NCBI RefSeq assembly: GCF_003386795.1 | Contig: NZ_QTUC01000001.1 | Location: 1,984,001 to 2,048,000 of the forward strand | Direction of reading: 5' to 3' | Origin: Thermasporomyces composti | GTDB lineage: Bacteria > Actinomycetota > Actinomycetes > Propionibacteriales > Actinopolymorphaceae | Length of the DNA: 64,000 nt | In this document: piece after piece, positions 44,818 through 53,942 of the stretch | Numbering within the stretch: the first letter of the stretch is position 1 | Layout: the number at the start of each line of letters is the position of its first letter | Program-made: the position numbers and the translations under genes | Notes under the pieces: model-generated | Databases searched by the model: none | What the model was told of the DNA's origin: nothing | The model's input: the letters and a program-made list of their open reading frames with translations, nothing else

Positions 44818-45495
44818 TCAGCAGTACGGCGGAGCCGCGCCGACGTTCGCCACGTACCGGGCGGCCACCCACTGGCCACCGCCGTCACCGGTCAGCTGGT
44901 ACCAGCGAGGGTTGCCGTCGACCACCTGGCTGTCGACCTTGCAGACGATGAACAGCCGCGCGCCCAGCGTCGCCGAGGACACCTTCGCGTTCGCTGTGTT
45001 GGGACCGCTGCGAACGTTCAGGACGGAGGTGGTCACGCGTCCGACGTATTCCTTCCCGTCACCGCAGAATCGCGGCGCCGAGCCGATGTTGGCGACGTAC
45101 CGAGCGGTCACCCACTTCTTGGTGGAAAGCTTGTACCAGAGCGAGTTGCCGTCGACCGACGGTCCGAAGACCTTACACTGGATGGTGACGGTCGCGCCGG
45201 AATTCAAGCTACCGACCTTGGTCGCGGCTGTCGTTGGCGCGCTACGGATACTGAGGAAGGCGGTAACCCTGCCCTTGTAGGTTGTGGCCGCGTGGGCTGG
45301 CGGCGCCGCCGCTATCGTGGCCGCCGACAGCAGGGCGGCCGCGGCGGTTGCGACCGTCACCTGACCTGCGCGACGAAGAGGGACGTGGACGCGGCTCAGC
45401 CGTCGGAGGGCAGCAGCGCGTTCGCGGATGCGGAGACCGAGTCGTCGCAGGCCGGAGCTGTTCCCACCGGCGGTGGTGGATGTGCGATGAGTCAT
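44818..45495 (-). CDS. Secreted protein with two bacterial SH3 domains
   Basis: 225 aa. A long basic N-terminus leads into a hydrophobic core (about 46-65) with cleavage after AHA near residue 69. Two SH3b modules follow (73-142 and 150-225), each ending in ARYVAN(I/V)GSAP-like sequence and carrying two Cys, likely disulfide pairs. There is no catalytic domain. SH3b domains bind cell-wall peptides, so this is a wall-associated protein. ATG at 45495 with GGGGAAAGAGAG upstream. Two hairpins lie in its leader region. Confidence 0.85.
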   Translation of the reverse strand: MTHRTSTTAGGNSSGLRRLGLRIRERAAALRRLSRVHVPLRRAGQVTVATAAAALLSAATIAAAPPAHAATTYKGRVTAFLSIRSAPTTAATKVGSLNSGATVTIQCKVFGPSVDGNSLWYKLSTKKWVTARYVANIGSAPRFCGDGKEYVGRVTTSVLNVRSGPNTANAKVSSATLGARLFIVCKVDSQVVDGNPRWYQLTGDGGGQWVAARYVANVGAAPPYC

Positions 45496-45827
45496 GATGG
45501 CTCTCTTTCCCCGTGTTTTGCCCGGCACTAACTAAGACTCCTCGCGCCGGGTCGGGGTTGCCGGCCGCGCGAACGTTTCCCGCTCGACGAGCGCGAGCGC
45601 CGAGGAGGTGGCCGCGGACGAGGCGTGCGAGACGCAAATTTGCGCACGCCTTCCGTTGACCGACGGGTCGCTCCCCCTCTTCGCCGCGAGGACGTCGCTG
45701 GGGACGGCTCGCCGCCGGGCGCCTTGAAAGAACTGTCGATCAGGCTCCGCCGATAGCGATGAGTTCTCGGACCGAGAGCCGTCTCTAGAGGCGACACCGC
45801 AGAGCACACGCACGAAGGAGCGGAACC
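45496..45827. other. Structured divergent leader region
   Basis: 332 bp, no gene. Holds CCCGGC/GCCGGG (45521-45551) close to the SH3-gene ribosome site, and a 9-bp perfect repeat AGGCGTGCG/CGCACGCCT (45621-45651) enclosing the 12-bp palindrome CGCAAATTTGCG (45633-45644). Confidence 0.5.
45621..45651. promoter_or_regulatory. Nested palindrome between SH3 and SRPBCC genes
   Basis: AGGCGTGCG/CGCACGCCT arms around a 13-base loop, overlapping CGCAAATTTGCG. Both neighbours are divergent, so an operator or leader structure is likelier than a terminator. Confidence 0.45.
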
Positions 45828-46295
45828 ATGGCGGAGACGACGTTCACCGCTGAGCCCAACCGTCACGACGCCACCACGGTGTCCCTGATCGACGCGCCCC
45901 TGCCCGCCGTGTACAAGGCGTACACCGACGCCGACCTCTACAGCCAGTGGTGGGCGCCGCCGGAGCTCACGGTCCGCGTCGACCGGTTCGAGCCCGTGAC
46001 GGGCGGATCCTGGCGGATCGTCAACGTCGACGCGGACGGCAACGAGTACGCGTTCCGCGGTGTCTTCCACGAGGTGTCGCCGGAGCGGATCGTCCAGACC
46101 TGGGAGTTCGAGGCCATGCCCGGCCACGTCTCACTCGAGACTGTGACGTTCGAGGAGGTCGACGGCAAGACCAAAGTGACCAGCCACACGGTGTGCCAGT
46201 CGATCGAGGATCGGGACGGGCTCAAGGACTCCGGTATGGAAGCTCACGCGCCCGTCGGCATGAACCAGCTCGAGAAGGTCGCGCAGAGCCTCTGA
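45828..46295 (+). CDS. SRPBCC/AHSA1-family protein
   Basis: 155 aa. Helix-grip fold: starts with VSLIDAPLPAVYKAYTDADLYSQWW, then WRIVNVDADGNEYAFRGVFHEV and the C-terminal helix GMNQLEKVAQSL. AHSA1-like proteins bind hydrophobic ligands or act in stress; no activity can be assigned. RBS AAGGAG. Convergent with the DinB gene, with a terminator between. Confidence 0.88.
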   Translation: MAETTFTAEPNRHDATTVSLIDAPLPAVYKAYTDADLYSQWWAPPELTVRVDRFEPVTGGSWRIVNVDADGNEYAFRGVFHEVSPERIVQTWEFEAMPGHVSLETVTFEEVDGKTKVTSHTVCQSIEDRDGLKDSGMEAHAPVGMNQLEKVAQSL

Positions 46296-46330
46296 ATTTC
46301 CGTCGTCCGGTTGGCTGTGGACGCACCCGG

Positions 46331-46364
46331 CGGCCCGGGTCACGCCCCGTCGTGACCTGGGCCG
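46331..46364. terminator. Bidirectional terminator
   Basis: CGGCCCGGGTCACG/CGTGACCTGGGCCG, 13 of 14 positions paired, 6-base loop, followed by TTTCAC on the plus strand; located between convergent genes. Confidence 0.7.
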
Positions 46365-46454
46365 TTTCACGAGACAAAGACAGCAGGGGGATGAGGCCGG
46401 GTCCCCTGTGGCCGCGTCGCCGGAGAGGTGCCGTCCGACGGATGAGGCCGTCGG

Positions 46455-47051
46455 CTACTGACCTACGCGCCCGTCAATCCGCTCACGCAGCAAATCGGCG
46501 TGGCCGTTGTGCCGGGCGTACTCCTCGATCATGTGGACGAGGACCTCGCGCAGAGTCAACCCCGACCTCGTGCCCACGATCTCAAGGCTCGGCGCCTCGT
46601 CGACGAAGCGGTCAGCGAAGGCGACCTCCGACCGCCACCTCCTCCACGCCTCGGCGACGACCTCCGGGTCGGGCACGGCGCCGTTGAAGTCGGCGTCCCG
46701 ATCCTCGGCGGTCCGGTAGTGCCGCTGACCGTCCTCCCCGGCCAGGTCCAGCCGGAACCACGTCTGCTCCACACCTGCCATGTGGCGCACCAACCCCAGA
46801 AGCGACAGGTTGGACGGGGGCACCGACCGCCGGGCCAGGTCCGCCGCGTCCAGCCCGGCACACTTCAGCTCCAACGTCAGCCGCTGGTCCCGCAGGTATC
46901 CCACGAGGGTGGCCTTCTCGCCCTGGAAGCCTCCCTCGCTACGGGGATCCTCCTCGGGCTTGACGAACATGTTCGACCAGCCGAACCTCCGGTCGCTCGG
47001 TGAGATTCGGGTATCGCCAAGGTTGGGCTGGGGCGCCGGATTGTCGATCAT
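46455..47051 (-). CDS. DinB-family (DUF664) protein
   Basis: 198 aa four-helix bundle. Metal-site histidines appear in LVRHMAGVEQTWF, in MIEEYARHNGHADLL and in the middle helix. Related proteins are mycothiol- or bacillithiol-dependent transferases. An N-terminal extension with Trp (about 1-40) precedes the domain; ATG at 47051 or an internal ATG at 46970 may be used. Catalytic role not assigned. Confidence 0.85.
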   Translation of the reverse strand: MIDNPAPQPNLGDTRISPSDRRFGWSNMFVKPEEDPRSEGGFQGEKATLVGYLRDQRLTLELKCAGLDAADLARRSVPPSNLSLLGLVRHMAGVEQTWFRLDLAGEDGQRHYRTAEDRDADFNGAVPDPEVVAEAWRRWRSEVAFADRFVDEAPSLEIVGTRSGLTLREVLVHMIEEYARHNGHADLLRERIDGRVGQ

Positions 47052-47212
47052 GGGGTCCCATTAGAGGCCTCTACCGCACACGACAGCAACCGGAATTCGC
47101 GGCGAGCACCCGCCGCGCGAGACAAAGCGGTGGTCGGCGACGACGACGGTTGCTCCGCGATCGAGCTGGTCCAGACCGCTCACCGAGCGAGCGGACACCA
47201 AGGCGTCCAAAG

Positions 47213-48097
47213 CTATGTGCCGCCTGCACCGATCGGGGCGACCGCGCGAGCCGCGTCGCCGACCGTCCGGACGGCGTCCTCGGTCCACGGGCCCCTCGTG
47301 ATCACGACGACGTGGTCGAGACCGAGGTTGGCCAGCTCCACACACCGGCGCGCGAACTCGTCCGCGGACTCACCCGGCTCGATCCGGGTGGAGATGGTCG
47401 TCTCGATCTCCTCGTACGGACGCCCGATCGCCGCGCAATGGTCGGCCAGGACGCTGAGCTTGTGCCGGACGGTCCTGCCTCCGTCCGGGATGTCGAACAC
47501 GTTGCAGGCGTCGGCGTACCGTGCGACCAGCCTGAGGGTCTTTCGCTCGCCCGTGCCGCCGACCAGGATCCGTGGGCGCTTGATCGGATGAGGACTGTCG
47601 ACCGGGTGAGCGAGCTGATAGTGCCGACCCTCGAACGGGGACTCGTCACCGGACCACATCTGGTGCGCGAGCCGCAGCGTCTCCTCGAGGCGCTCGAACC
47701 GCTCGGTCGCCGGGCCGAACGGCAGCCCCATGTCCCGCGCCTCGCCCTCGTGGTGCCCGGCGCCGATCCCGAACCACGCGCGACCGCCCGAGAGGACGTC
47801 CAGGGTGCTGATCGACTTGATCAGGACAGCGGGCGGACGGAAGGTCACGCCGGCGACCAGGGCACCCAGGCGGACCCGCTCGGTACGCGCGGCGAGGAAC
47901 CCGAGCGTCGTCACCGCCTCGAGGTGCTCGGTGTGCCCAGGGTCGACGAACGGGTCCGCCTGGAGGAGATGGTCGGCGACCCAGACGGTGTCGACGCCCA
48001 CCTCGTCCGCGACCCGCGCGACCCGGCTGAGGTTCGTTCTGATGCTCGCCGCACCGCCCGGCCAGGAGTAGTTCGTCACGCCGATGCTGACACGCAT
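47213..48097 (-). CDS. LLM-class F420-dependent oxidoreductase
   Basis: 294 aa luciferase-like TIM barrel. Begins MRVSIGVTNYSWPGG; later VWVADHLLQ, VSGVTFRPPAVL-type strand (GALVAGVTFRPPAVLIK), FGIGAGHHEGEARD and RILVGGTGERKTLRLVARYA. These are the signatures of actinobacterial LLM enzymes using F420 or FMN. ATG at 48097 with GCGAGG upstream; the 116-residue extension is rejected. Substrate unknown. Confidence 0.9.
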   Translation of the reverse strand: MRVSIGVTNYSWPGGAASIRTNLSRVARVADEVGVDTVWVADHLLQADPFVDPGHTEHLEAVTTLGFLAARTERVRLGALVAGVTFRPPAVLIKSISTLDVLSGGRAWFGIGAGHHEGEARDMGLPFGPATERFERLEETLRLAHQMWSGDESPFEGRHYQLAHPVDSPHPIKRPRILVGGTGERKTLRLVARYADACNVFDIPDGGRTVRHKLSVLADHCAAIGRPYEEIETTISTRIEPGESADEFARRCVELANLGLDHVVVITRGPWTEDAVRTVGDAARAVAPIGAGGT

Positions 48098-48264
48098 GTG
48101 GCCTCGCCTTCTCTCGGCTCCTCCGGGACAGCCTCCCCAGGGATCCGCCGCGCGGCGCCCCTTCGGCACCAACGATCGACCGCCCGCTGGTGCTCCCTGG
48201 CCGGCACCCGGTCGAGGCGGGATGTGCGGCGGAGCGCTCGGCGTTCGACATGGGTCCGTCGACG

Positions 48265-48723
48265 TCACGGTGACTCGGACACCTGGCCGCCAGCGGCGAC
48301 GACCTCGTGGCACGCGCTCGGCGAGGCGTGCGCGTGGTGGTGCGTGTACTCCCCTCGCCGGGCCAGCATCGCGCCGAGCATGAACAGCGGCATCAGGATG
48401 TGCCCGACGACCATGAAGGTGGCGGTGCTGATCGCGCCCACCCACAACGGCGGGAGCAAGACCAGGAAGCCGGCGAACATCGCGGCCACCATCTCCACCG
48501 TCAGCAGCGCGCGGTGACGCCGGTACACCATCCAGGCGACCATGGGGATGGACATCGCGGTCGCCATCACGATCCCCGCGACATCAGGCCGGTGCACCCA
48601 GCTCTCCGCGGGAGCGTCGCTGGTCGCCATGACCCAGAGCGGGTAAAGCGCCATGCCGAGCAGCATGGCGACGATCATTTCGAGGTAGTGCCGGACGAAG
48701 ATCCAGATCGGTTTTCTCACCAC
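48265..48723 (-). CDS. Four-helix membrane protein with His-rich tail
   Basis: 152 aa. Hydrophobic segments around 12-32, 52-68, 75-95 and 100-120. The cytoplasmic-type C-terminal tail is RRGEYTHHHAHASPSACHE, a possible metal-binding cluster of four His and a Cys. GTG start at 48723 (or 48720) after GGGGGTGC. No family recognised. Confidence 0.65.
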   Translation of the reverse strand: MVRKPIWIFVRHYLEMIVAMLLGMALYPLWVMATSDAPAESWVHRPDVAGIVMATAMSIPMVAWMVYRRHRALLTVEMVAAMFAGFLVLLPPLWVGAISTATFMVVGHILMPLFMLGAMLARRGEYTHHHAHASPSACHEVVAAGGQVSESP

Positions 48724-49091
48724 GCACCCCCAACCAGTGCCCGGCACCGCGACCGCTCAGCGTCCGGGCGATCTCGAACAAGCGCCGACGACCCTGCGCG
48801 CGGCCATGCCTTCTCGGCTCTTCACGAGGTCACTCGGTCGTGGGCATGGCCGCCGGACCGCCGTCTCGAGCGAGAACGTAGGCACGGCGGCAGGCCAGGG
48901 GCACGTCGTCGCGGCACGCGTGGCCGCGATCCTGGTGATCGTGTCCGAAACAGCCGCCCGCTGGGCGGGAGGGGGTGGCCGGCGGACCTCATCACCACCG
49001 TCCCGAGCGGGCCAGCGGCGTTGTCGAGCATGCCGCCTGGCGAGTCTCCACACCGCCCGGTCTAGACAGCTTCGGCTCGTACTGTGGAGAC
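48724..49091. other. Divergent intergenic region, nothing recognised
   Basis: 368 bp between a membrane-protein gene and the GlxA-type regulator; frames are short and unconvincing, and no clear promoter or repeat was seen. Confidence 0.5.
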
Positions 49092-50063
49092 ATGCCCGGA
49101 GCACGGAGGGTCGTCGTCGTGGGGTATCCCGCCGCCGAGGCGCTGGATATCGCCTGCGTCGTCTCGACCCTCAAGATCGCGAACTACGTGCGGGGAACGA
49201 CCGAGTACCGAGCTGAGCTGGTCTCGCTGGGCGGGGCGCCGATCCACACCGCCACGGGGTTGACGGTGCACGCGGATGCCGCACTGGAGCGCGTCACAGG
49301 ACCACTCGACACGCTCATCGTGTCGGGCGGGCTCGGGTACGTGGGGGCGATGGAGGATCAGCAGCTGGTCGCACACGTCCGACGCCTCGCCCGCGAGAGT
49401 CGCCGGGTGGCCTCCGTGTGTACCGGCGCGGGCATCCTGGCCGCGGCGGGCCTGCTCGACGGACGCCGCGCGGCGACCCATTGGGACCACGCTGAGTACC
49501 TGGCGAAGCGGTTCCCGACAGTGGAGTTTGATCCGGTGCCGATCTTCGTCGTCGACGGCTCGCTGTGCACGTCGGCGGGCGTGACCGCGGCGTTAGACCT
49601 GTGCTTGTCGTTCGTCGAGTCTGACGTCGGGCCGGACGTCGCCCGGGCGGTCGCGCGGCAGCTGGTCACCTACATGCAGCGGCCGGGAAACCAGGCGCAG
49701 ATGAGTGTCTTCACCTCCGCGACTCCACGTCACTCAGTCGTCCAGCAGGCCGTCGAGTACATCGAGACGCACCTCGGCCAGGAGCTGACACCGGCGCTGG
49801 TCGCTCGGCATGTCGGGGTCAGCGAGCGGCACCTGACGCGGCTGTTCACGCGTGATCTGACCGTGAGCCCGGCGAGGTTCATCCGCCGACGCCGCGCGAG
49901 CGCCGCCGCGCGGCTGCTGTCCGAGACGAACCTGACCCAGGACGCGATCGCCGCCCGCGTCGGCTTCCGGACGGTCGAGACGATGCGCCAGGCGTTCCAA
50001 CAGTTCTATGGCGTCTCGCCGTCCCACTTCCAGTCGACCCAGCGCAGCACCCAGCGACCGTGA
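49092..50063 (+). CDS. GlxA-family AraC-type regulator
   Basis: 323 aa. The N-terminal DJ-1/PfpI-like domain (1-190) keeps the nucleophile-elbow Cys 110 in SVCTGAGILAAAGLLDG. The C-terminal AraC helix-turn-helix pair is at 215-315 (LVARHVGVSERHLTRLF and AIAARVGFRTVETMRQAF). This combination is typical of GlxA regulators that sense amines or other small ligands. RBS GTGGAG before ATG 49092. Targets not evident; tail-to-tail with the reductase gene. Confidence 0.92.
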   Translation: MPGARRVVVVGYPAAEALDIACVVSTLKIANYVRGTTEYRAELVSLGGAPIHTATGLTVHADAALERVTGPLDTLIVSGGLGYVGAMEDQQLVAHVRRLARESRRVASVCTGAGILAAAGLLDGRRAATHWDHAEYLAKRFPTVEFDPVPIFVVDGSLCTSAGVTAALDLCLSFVESDVGPDVARAVARQLVTYMQRPGNQAQMSVFTSATPRHSVVQQAVEYIETHLGQELTPALVARHVGVSERHLTRLFTRDLTVSPARFIRRRRASAAARLLSETNLTQDAIAARVGFRTVETMRQAFQQFYGVSPSHFQSTQRSTQRP

Positions 50064-50106
50064 CGCCTCGAGGCTCGGGGAGTACTCCGGAACTCTTGCC
50101 GCGGGC

Positions 50107-51138
50107 TCAGGCCAATCCGCGCTCCAGGAGGCTTCGCGCGCTCGCAACAACCGCCTCGTGCGTGGGCCGCAGAGGACGGCCAAGAAGCTGAAGACCGCTG
50201 GAGACGTCATAGCTGCGAGGAACATCGAGCCGGGAGAGGTTGTCGCGCAAGGACTTGTTGAACAGCGCGACCACGCGCGCCATCCACGCCGGCATGCGTC
50301 GAGCTGGGATCCTCTCCGCATGTTCGGGGAATCCCTCGCGCAGCATTCGGGCGATGTCAGCCAACGGAACACCGTTGTTCGCGACGATATGACGCTGTCC
50401 GCCGGCTTCTGCTGTCTCCATCGCGGCCACGTGTGCGTCCGCCACGTCTCGCACGTCGACATAGGGGAAGATGAGGTTCGGAATCATCGCCATCTCGCCC
50501 TTCAGCAGGCGCTGGATGATGGCGACCGACGTTCCAGGATCATCGTCCAGCAACGGCCCTAACATCGTGCCCGGGTTGATGACCGCAAGCTTCTGCCTGG
50601 CACCTTCGGAATCCACCAGTCGCCAGGCCTGCTGTTCCGCCAATGTCTTGGACTTGTGGTAGGCGTTGACGTGAGGACCGTCGACCCGGGTCCAGTCGTG
50701 CGTGGTGAATGGCCGACCATAGCTGACGTGACCGCCGTCGATCGCCACAACCGACGAGGTGAGGACGATTCGCTCATGGCCGGCCTCGAGCCCCGCGCGG
50801 ATCGCCCTCCGCGTCCCCTCGACCGCGGGGCGGATTAGCGCGTCCTCGTCCTTGGGCATCGTCAACACGAAGGGTGAGGCGACGTGGTGCAGATAGCGGC
50901 ATCCCTCGGCGGCTTCAGCCCAACCGCGATCGTCGAGCAGATCGAGCACGCACAGCTCAAGCCGTGTGATATCCGCACCGGCCGCTCGAAAGCTTTCCCG
51001 TACCTGACTCGCTCGAGCTGGGTCGCGTATGCTTCCACGAATGGAGTAGCCTCGCTTCAGAAGCGCGGCAGCGACGTAACCCCCCAAGAATCCCGAAATT
51101 CCAGTGACGAGGACGCGCTTCTCGGACGACATACTCAC
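50107..51138 (-). CDS. NAD(P)-dependent reductase, extended SDR
   Basis: 343 aa, dihydroflavonol-4-reductase/epimerase type. The Rossmann motif TGISGFLGGYVA is near residue 12, with a YHKSK catalytic Tyr-Lys pair around 162-166. Likely reduces a carbonyl of an unknown small molecule. GTG 51138 with AAGGA at 6 bases. Divergent from a TetR regulator across 56 bp, which is the usual sign of local repression. Confidence 0.9.
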   Translation of the reverse strand: MSMSSEKRVLVTGISGFLGGYVAAALLKRGYSIRGSIRDPARASQVRESFRAAGADITRLELCVLDLLDDRGWAEAAEGCRYLHHVASPFVLTMPKDEDALIRPAVEGTRRAIRAGLEAGHERIVLTSSVVAIDGGHVSYGRPFTTHDWTRVDGPHVNAYHKSKTLAEQQAWRLVDSEGARQKLAVINPGTMLGPLLDDDPGTSVAIIQRLLKGEMAMIPNLIFPYVDVRDVADAHVAAMETAEAGGQRHIVANNGVPLADIARMLREGFPEHAERIPARRMPAWMARVVALFNKSLRDNLSRLDVPRSYDVSSGLQLLGRPLRPTHEAVVASARSLLERGLA

Positions 51139-51164
51139 ACTGATTCCTTCGATGTCAGGTCCAA

Positions 51165-51196
51165 ACCGTACGAGCTGATCTTAACAATGTCAAGAT
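51165..51196 (-). promoter_or_regulatory. Reductase promoter overlapped by TetR operator
   Basis: On the minus strand TTGACA (51188-51193), 17-bp spacer, TACGGT (51165-51170). ATCTT-N9-AAGAT surrounds the -35 and touches the TetR start codon, fitting a shared operator. Confidence 0.55.
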
Positions 51197-51800
51197 GAAG
51201 CGGAGCTATCACCACGGGGACCTGAGGCAGGCGCTGATCGACGGCGCGTTGGAGGTGCTGGCGGAGAAGGGTGTCGACGGCTTCAGCCTCCGCGAGACGG
51301 CGCGCCGTGTGGGAGTGTCGCCGGCGGCGTACAAGCACCACTTCGCCGATACCAGAGCCCTGCTGACCGCGCTCGCGGCCCTCGCGTTCACGCGGCTGGC
51401 GAACCTGCTCGAACAGGCGTGCGCAGCGGTGGACCTGGAGCGGCGTGACTGTCTCAGAGCTCAGGCCGCCGCCTACCTCGAGTTCGCGCTGACCGAACCG
51501 GCGCTGTTCGACCTGATGTGGCGGACTCCGCTGCTCGATCTGTCCGATCCGACGTTGGTGGCGGAGAAGACGCGCGCCTTCGAGTGCCTCGACCGAGTGG
51601 TACGAGGGCCCGATGCGCCACGCGTCCCACCGGACGACCCAGCCATGGCCCCCGCCATCACCTGTTGGTCGCTCGTCCACGGTTTCGCGCGTCTCGTGCT
51701 GGATGGGACGCTCGGCCACGACGGTGAGGCACGGACGCGTGCGGCCAGCCGCCTGCTTCCGCTCATGCTCGACCTGGTGACGATCCCGGAGGACGTGTGA
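51195..51800 (+). CDS. TetR-family repressor (WHG-domain type)
   Basis: 201 aa. Helix-turn-helix at 10-55 (LEVLAEKGVDGFSLRETARR...VSPAAYKHHF) and a C-terminal ligand domain of the WHG type (TCWSLVHGFARLVLDG, about 155-170). The ATG lies within the operator region it shares with the divergent reductase, its probable target. Ligand unknown. Confidence 0.9.
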   Translation: MKRSYHHGDLRQALIDGALEVLAEKGVDGFSLRETARRVGVSPAAYKHHFADTRALLTALAALAFTRLANLLEQACAAVDLERRDCLRAQAAAYLEFALTEPALFDLMWRTPLLDLSDPTLVAEKTRAFECLDRVVRGPDAPRVPPDDPAMAPAITCWSLVHGFARLVLDGTLGHDGEARTRAASRLLPLMLDLVTIPEDV

Positions 51801-51819
51801 GACGCACGCCGGGAGCCCG

Positions 51820-52887
51820 CTAGGTGAACGCCACGCGCCAGCGTTCCAGGTCGCGTGCGATCGGGAGGGTCCGGTGGAGCTCACGGACCAGGATCTCCGC
51901 GAGACGACGGGCGGAGGCCTCGTCGAGCCTGGTGATGTGGCCGAACGCCCACAGTTGCTGACGCGCGAGCGCTGCCGGAATGGCCGCTCGTTCCTCCGGT
52001 GCGAGGGGGTGGTCGAGGCCGCTCTCGTAGCGGTCGACCAGACGGCGTAGCAAGGGGATCCGCTCGTCTTCGGGTGGTGTGAGCGTGAGGTCGGCGAAGA
52101 AGAGCGTCAGGGCGAGGTCATCCACCCGTGGACGGTGCCCGAGGAAGTCGAAGTCGATGACAGCGGCGACGTTCCCGCAACGGAACAGCACGTTGTTGTC
52201 CCAGAAGTCGCCGTGAACGAGCTGCCGGCGCGTCGGTGGCGAGGCGGCTTCCGCGGCGGCGACGATGTCCGCGAGCTCTTCCGCCTCGTCGCACATCCGT
52301 TGGACGTCCCTCCTGACGCTGTCTCCCCAGGAGCGGATCCGCGCGACACCTCGGGCGGTCGTCGCGAGCGCGTCCGTCGCGTCGACCGCGTTGGCGAAGT
52401 CCGGGTACCGCGTCTCGGTCGAGGCACCGACACCAGCGAGCGTGGCGTGGATGCGGCCGAGCAACGGCATGCCAGCGTCGAGACGCGTCCAGGTGTCCAT
52501 GTGGGCGTCGTGCGCGACGTACTCCTCGACCTCGACGAGGCGCCCATCGACCGAGATCCACGGCTGTTCGTCGATCGTAGGGATGAGCGCGGGGATAGGC
52601 ATTCCCGCATCGCGCAGCAGGCCTCGGATGCGTTGCAGGTCCGCGAGTCGTCGCGAGGTGACTCTGGGCAGATACGCCCGAACGACGACAGGACGTCCGT
52701 ATTGTTCGGCGAGCAGGTTGAGATTGACGCCCCTCTCGACACCGGTGGGGTCGTCAAGGTCCCGCACTCCAGAGCCGGTGAGCAGCCGCGGTTCACCGGT
52801 GAGCCGATACGCCGCCCACACCTCGGCCAGCAGCTCCCTGGTCGGCGTGGAGCACTCCGCCTGCTCGCCTTCGATGCTTTCCGTCAT
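51820..52887 (-). CDS. APH-fold phosphotransferase
   Basis: 355 aa. Brenner motif HGDFWDNNVLF (225-235; catalytic Asp 227, Asn 231) and metal motif VIDFDF (Asp 245/247). The family covers aminoglycoside, choline and homoserine kinases. ATG at 52887 with GGAGACG upstream; earlier ATGs exist. Tandem with another APH-fold gene on the same strand, 65 bp apart, but the two are dissimilar outside the motifs, so not a recent duplication. Confidence 0.87.
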   Translation of the reverse strand: MTESIEGEQAECSTPTRELLAEVWAAYRLTGEPRLLTGSGVRDLDDPTGVERGVNLNLLAEQYGRPVVVRAYLPRVTSRRLADLQRIRGLLRDAGMPIPALIPTIDEQPWISVDGRLVEVEEYVAHDAHMDTWTRLDAGMPLLGRIHATLAGVGASTETRYPDFANAVDATDALATTARGVARIRSWGDSVRRDVQRMCDEAEELADIVAAAEAASPPTRRQLVHGDFWDNNVLFRCGNVAAVIDFDFLGHRPRVDDLALTLFFADLTLTPPEDERIPLLRRLVDRYESGLDHPLAPEERAAIPAALARQQLWAFGHITRLDEASARRLAEILVRELHRTLPIARDLERWRVAFT

Positions 52888-52952
52888 CTGTGCGTCTCCT
52901 GGCATCGATCCCATGTCGTCCGCGACGTGTCGCCAGCGTCGGCGGAGGCCGC

Positions 52953-53822
52953 TCACACCAGCCGCTCGTACTGGGTCTGGGCGAGGTGGCCGCGCGCCTT
53001 CTCGACATCCCCCTCGTCTGCGAACCGAACGGCGTGGTGGATGACAAAGGCGAGGAGGTAGAGCGGCAGGAGAAGCTCTCGGTCACCGGGTCCGAGAGTG
53101 TCCCGCCCGTATCCGTCGAGGAGCGCGTCCAGCGCGGCGACGCCGTCCCAGAGGGGCACGCGGGCCAGGTCCCAGCGGGGGTCACCGACCTGGGCTTGGT
53201 CGAAGTCGATGAGCCCCAGGTACTCATCACCGCTGACAAGGATGTGCCCGCCCTCCAGGTCGCCGTGGAGCAGCCGGCCGTCCGACCAGCTGTGCAGGTC
53301 CGCGGCTGCCTCGTCGTAGCGCGCTTCGAGCCGACGACCCACCCGCGAGTCCAGAACGCCCGCGTCGACGAGCGTGCGGATGCCGTCCTCCCGCGCCGAC
53401 CGGACGAACGGGCACCAGCTGTCCGCGTGGCCAGCGATCCCGCGACCGTCGGGAACGATGGGGCCGAAGCCAGGAAGCCTGATCTCGTGCAGCGTCCGCA
53501 AGTCTTCCCCGGCCCGCCGCCAGGCGAACGAGTTGTCCTTGTCGCGCCGTTCCTCGGACCACAGGGAAACGCCGTCGAGAAACTCCAGGGCCATCGCCTC
53601 GGGGTCGGTTCCGGTGGCGAGAACGCGCGGTACCCGCACATCGTGTGCCGCCGCGGCTTGGTACGCCCGCGCCTCCGCCAGAACCGAGTGGCCATGTGTC
53701 GACAGCTTCAGCACGACGGTCCGCGTCCCCATGTCGAGGAGGTAGACGCCGTCACTGCCAGTAGGGCGCACTCCGACAGGGGTGGTTCCCAGCAACCGCT
53801 CCGCTACCGCGACGACATCCAT
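52953..53822 (-). CDS. APH-fold phosphotransferase with His in the catalytic loop
   Basis: 289 aa. ATP-binding Lys 39 in VVLKLS; the catalytic loop is HGDLEGGHIL (186-195), with His 193 where most family members have Asn; metal Asp 206 in LIDFDQA. ATG at 53822; a much longer open frame upstream (to 54686) runs antisense to the RibD-type gene and is rejected. Acceptor unknown. Divergent from the DHFR-like gene. Confidence 0.87.
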   Translation of the reverse strand: MDVVAVAERLLGTTPVGVRPTGSDGVYLLDMGTRTVVLKLSTHGHSVLAEARAYQAAAAHDVRVPRVLATGTDPEAMALEFLDGVSLWSEERRDKDNSFAWRRAGEDLRTLHEIRLPGFGPIVPDGRGIAGHADSWCPFVRSAREDGIRTLVDAGVLDSRVGRRLEARYDEAAADLHSWSDGRLLHGDLEGGHILVSGDEYLGLIDFDQAQVGDPRWDLARVPLWDGVAALDALLDGYGRDTLGPGDRELLLPLYLLAFVIHHAVRFADEGDVEKARGHLAQTQYERLV

Positions 53823-53942
53823 CCCGTCAACCCTGACCGCTTGAGACCCGCGGTCGCAAGCCGATATCAGGCAGCTGTCGGTGGTCGCTGGTAGACGCGG
53901 CGTTGTCCCTTCTCGAGGCCTCCGCGAGGAGTCAGGCGAGCG

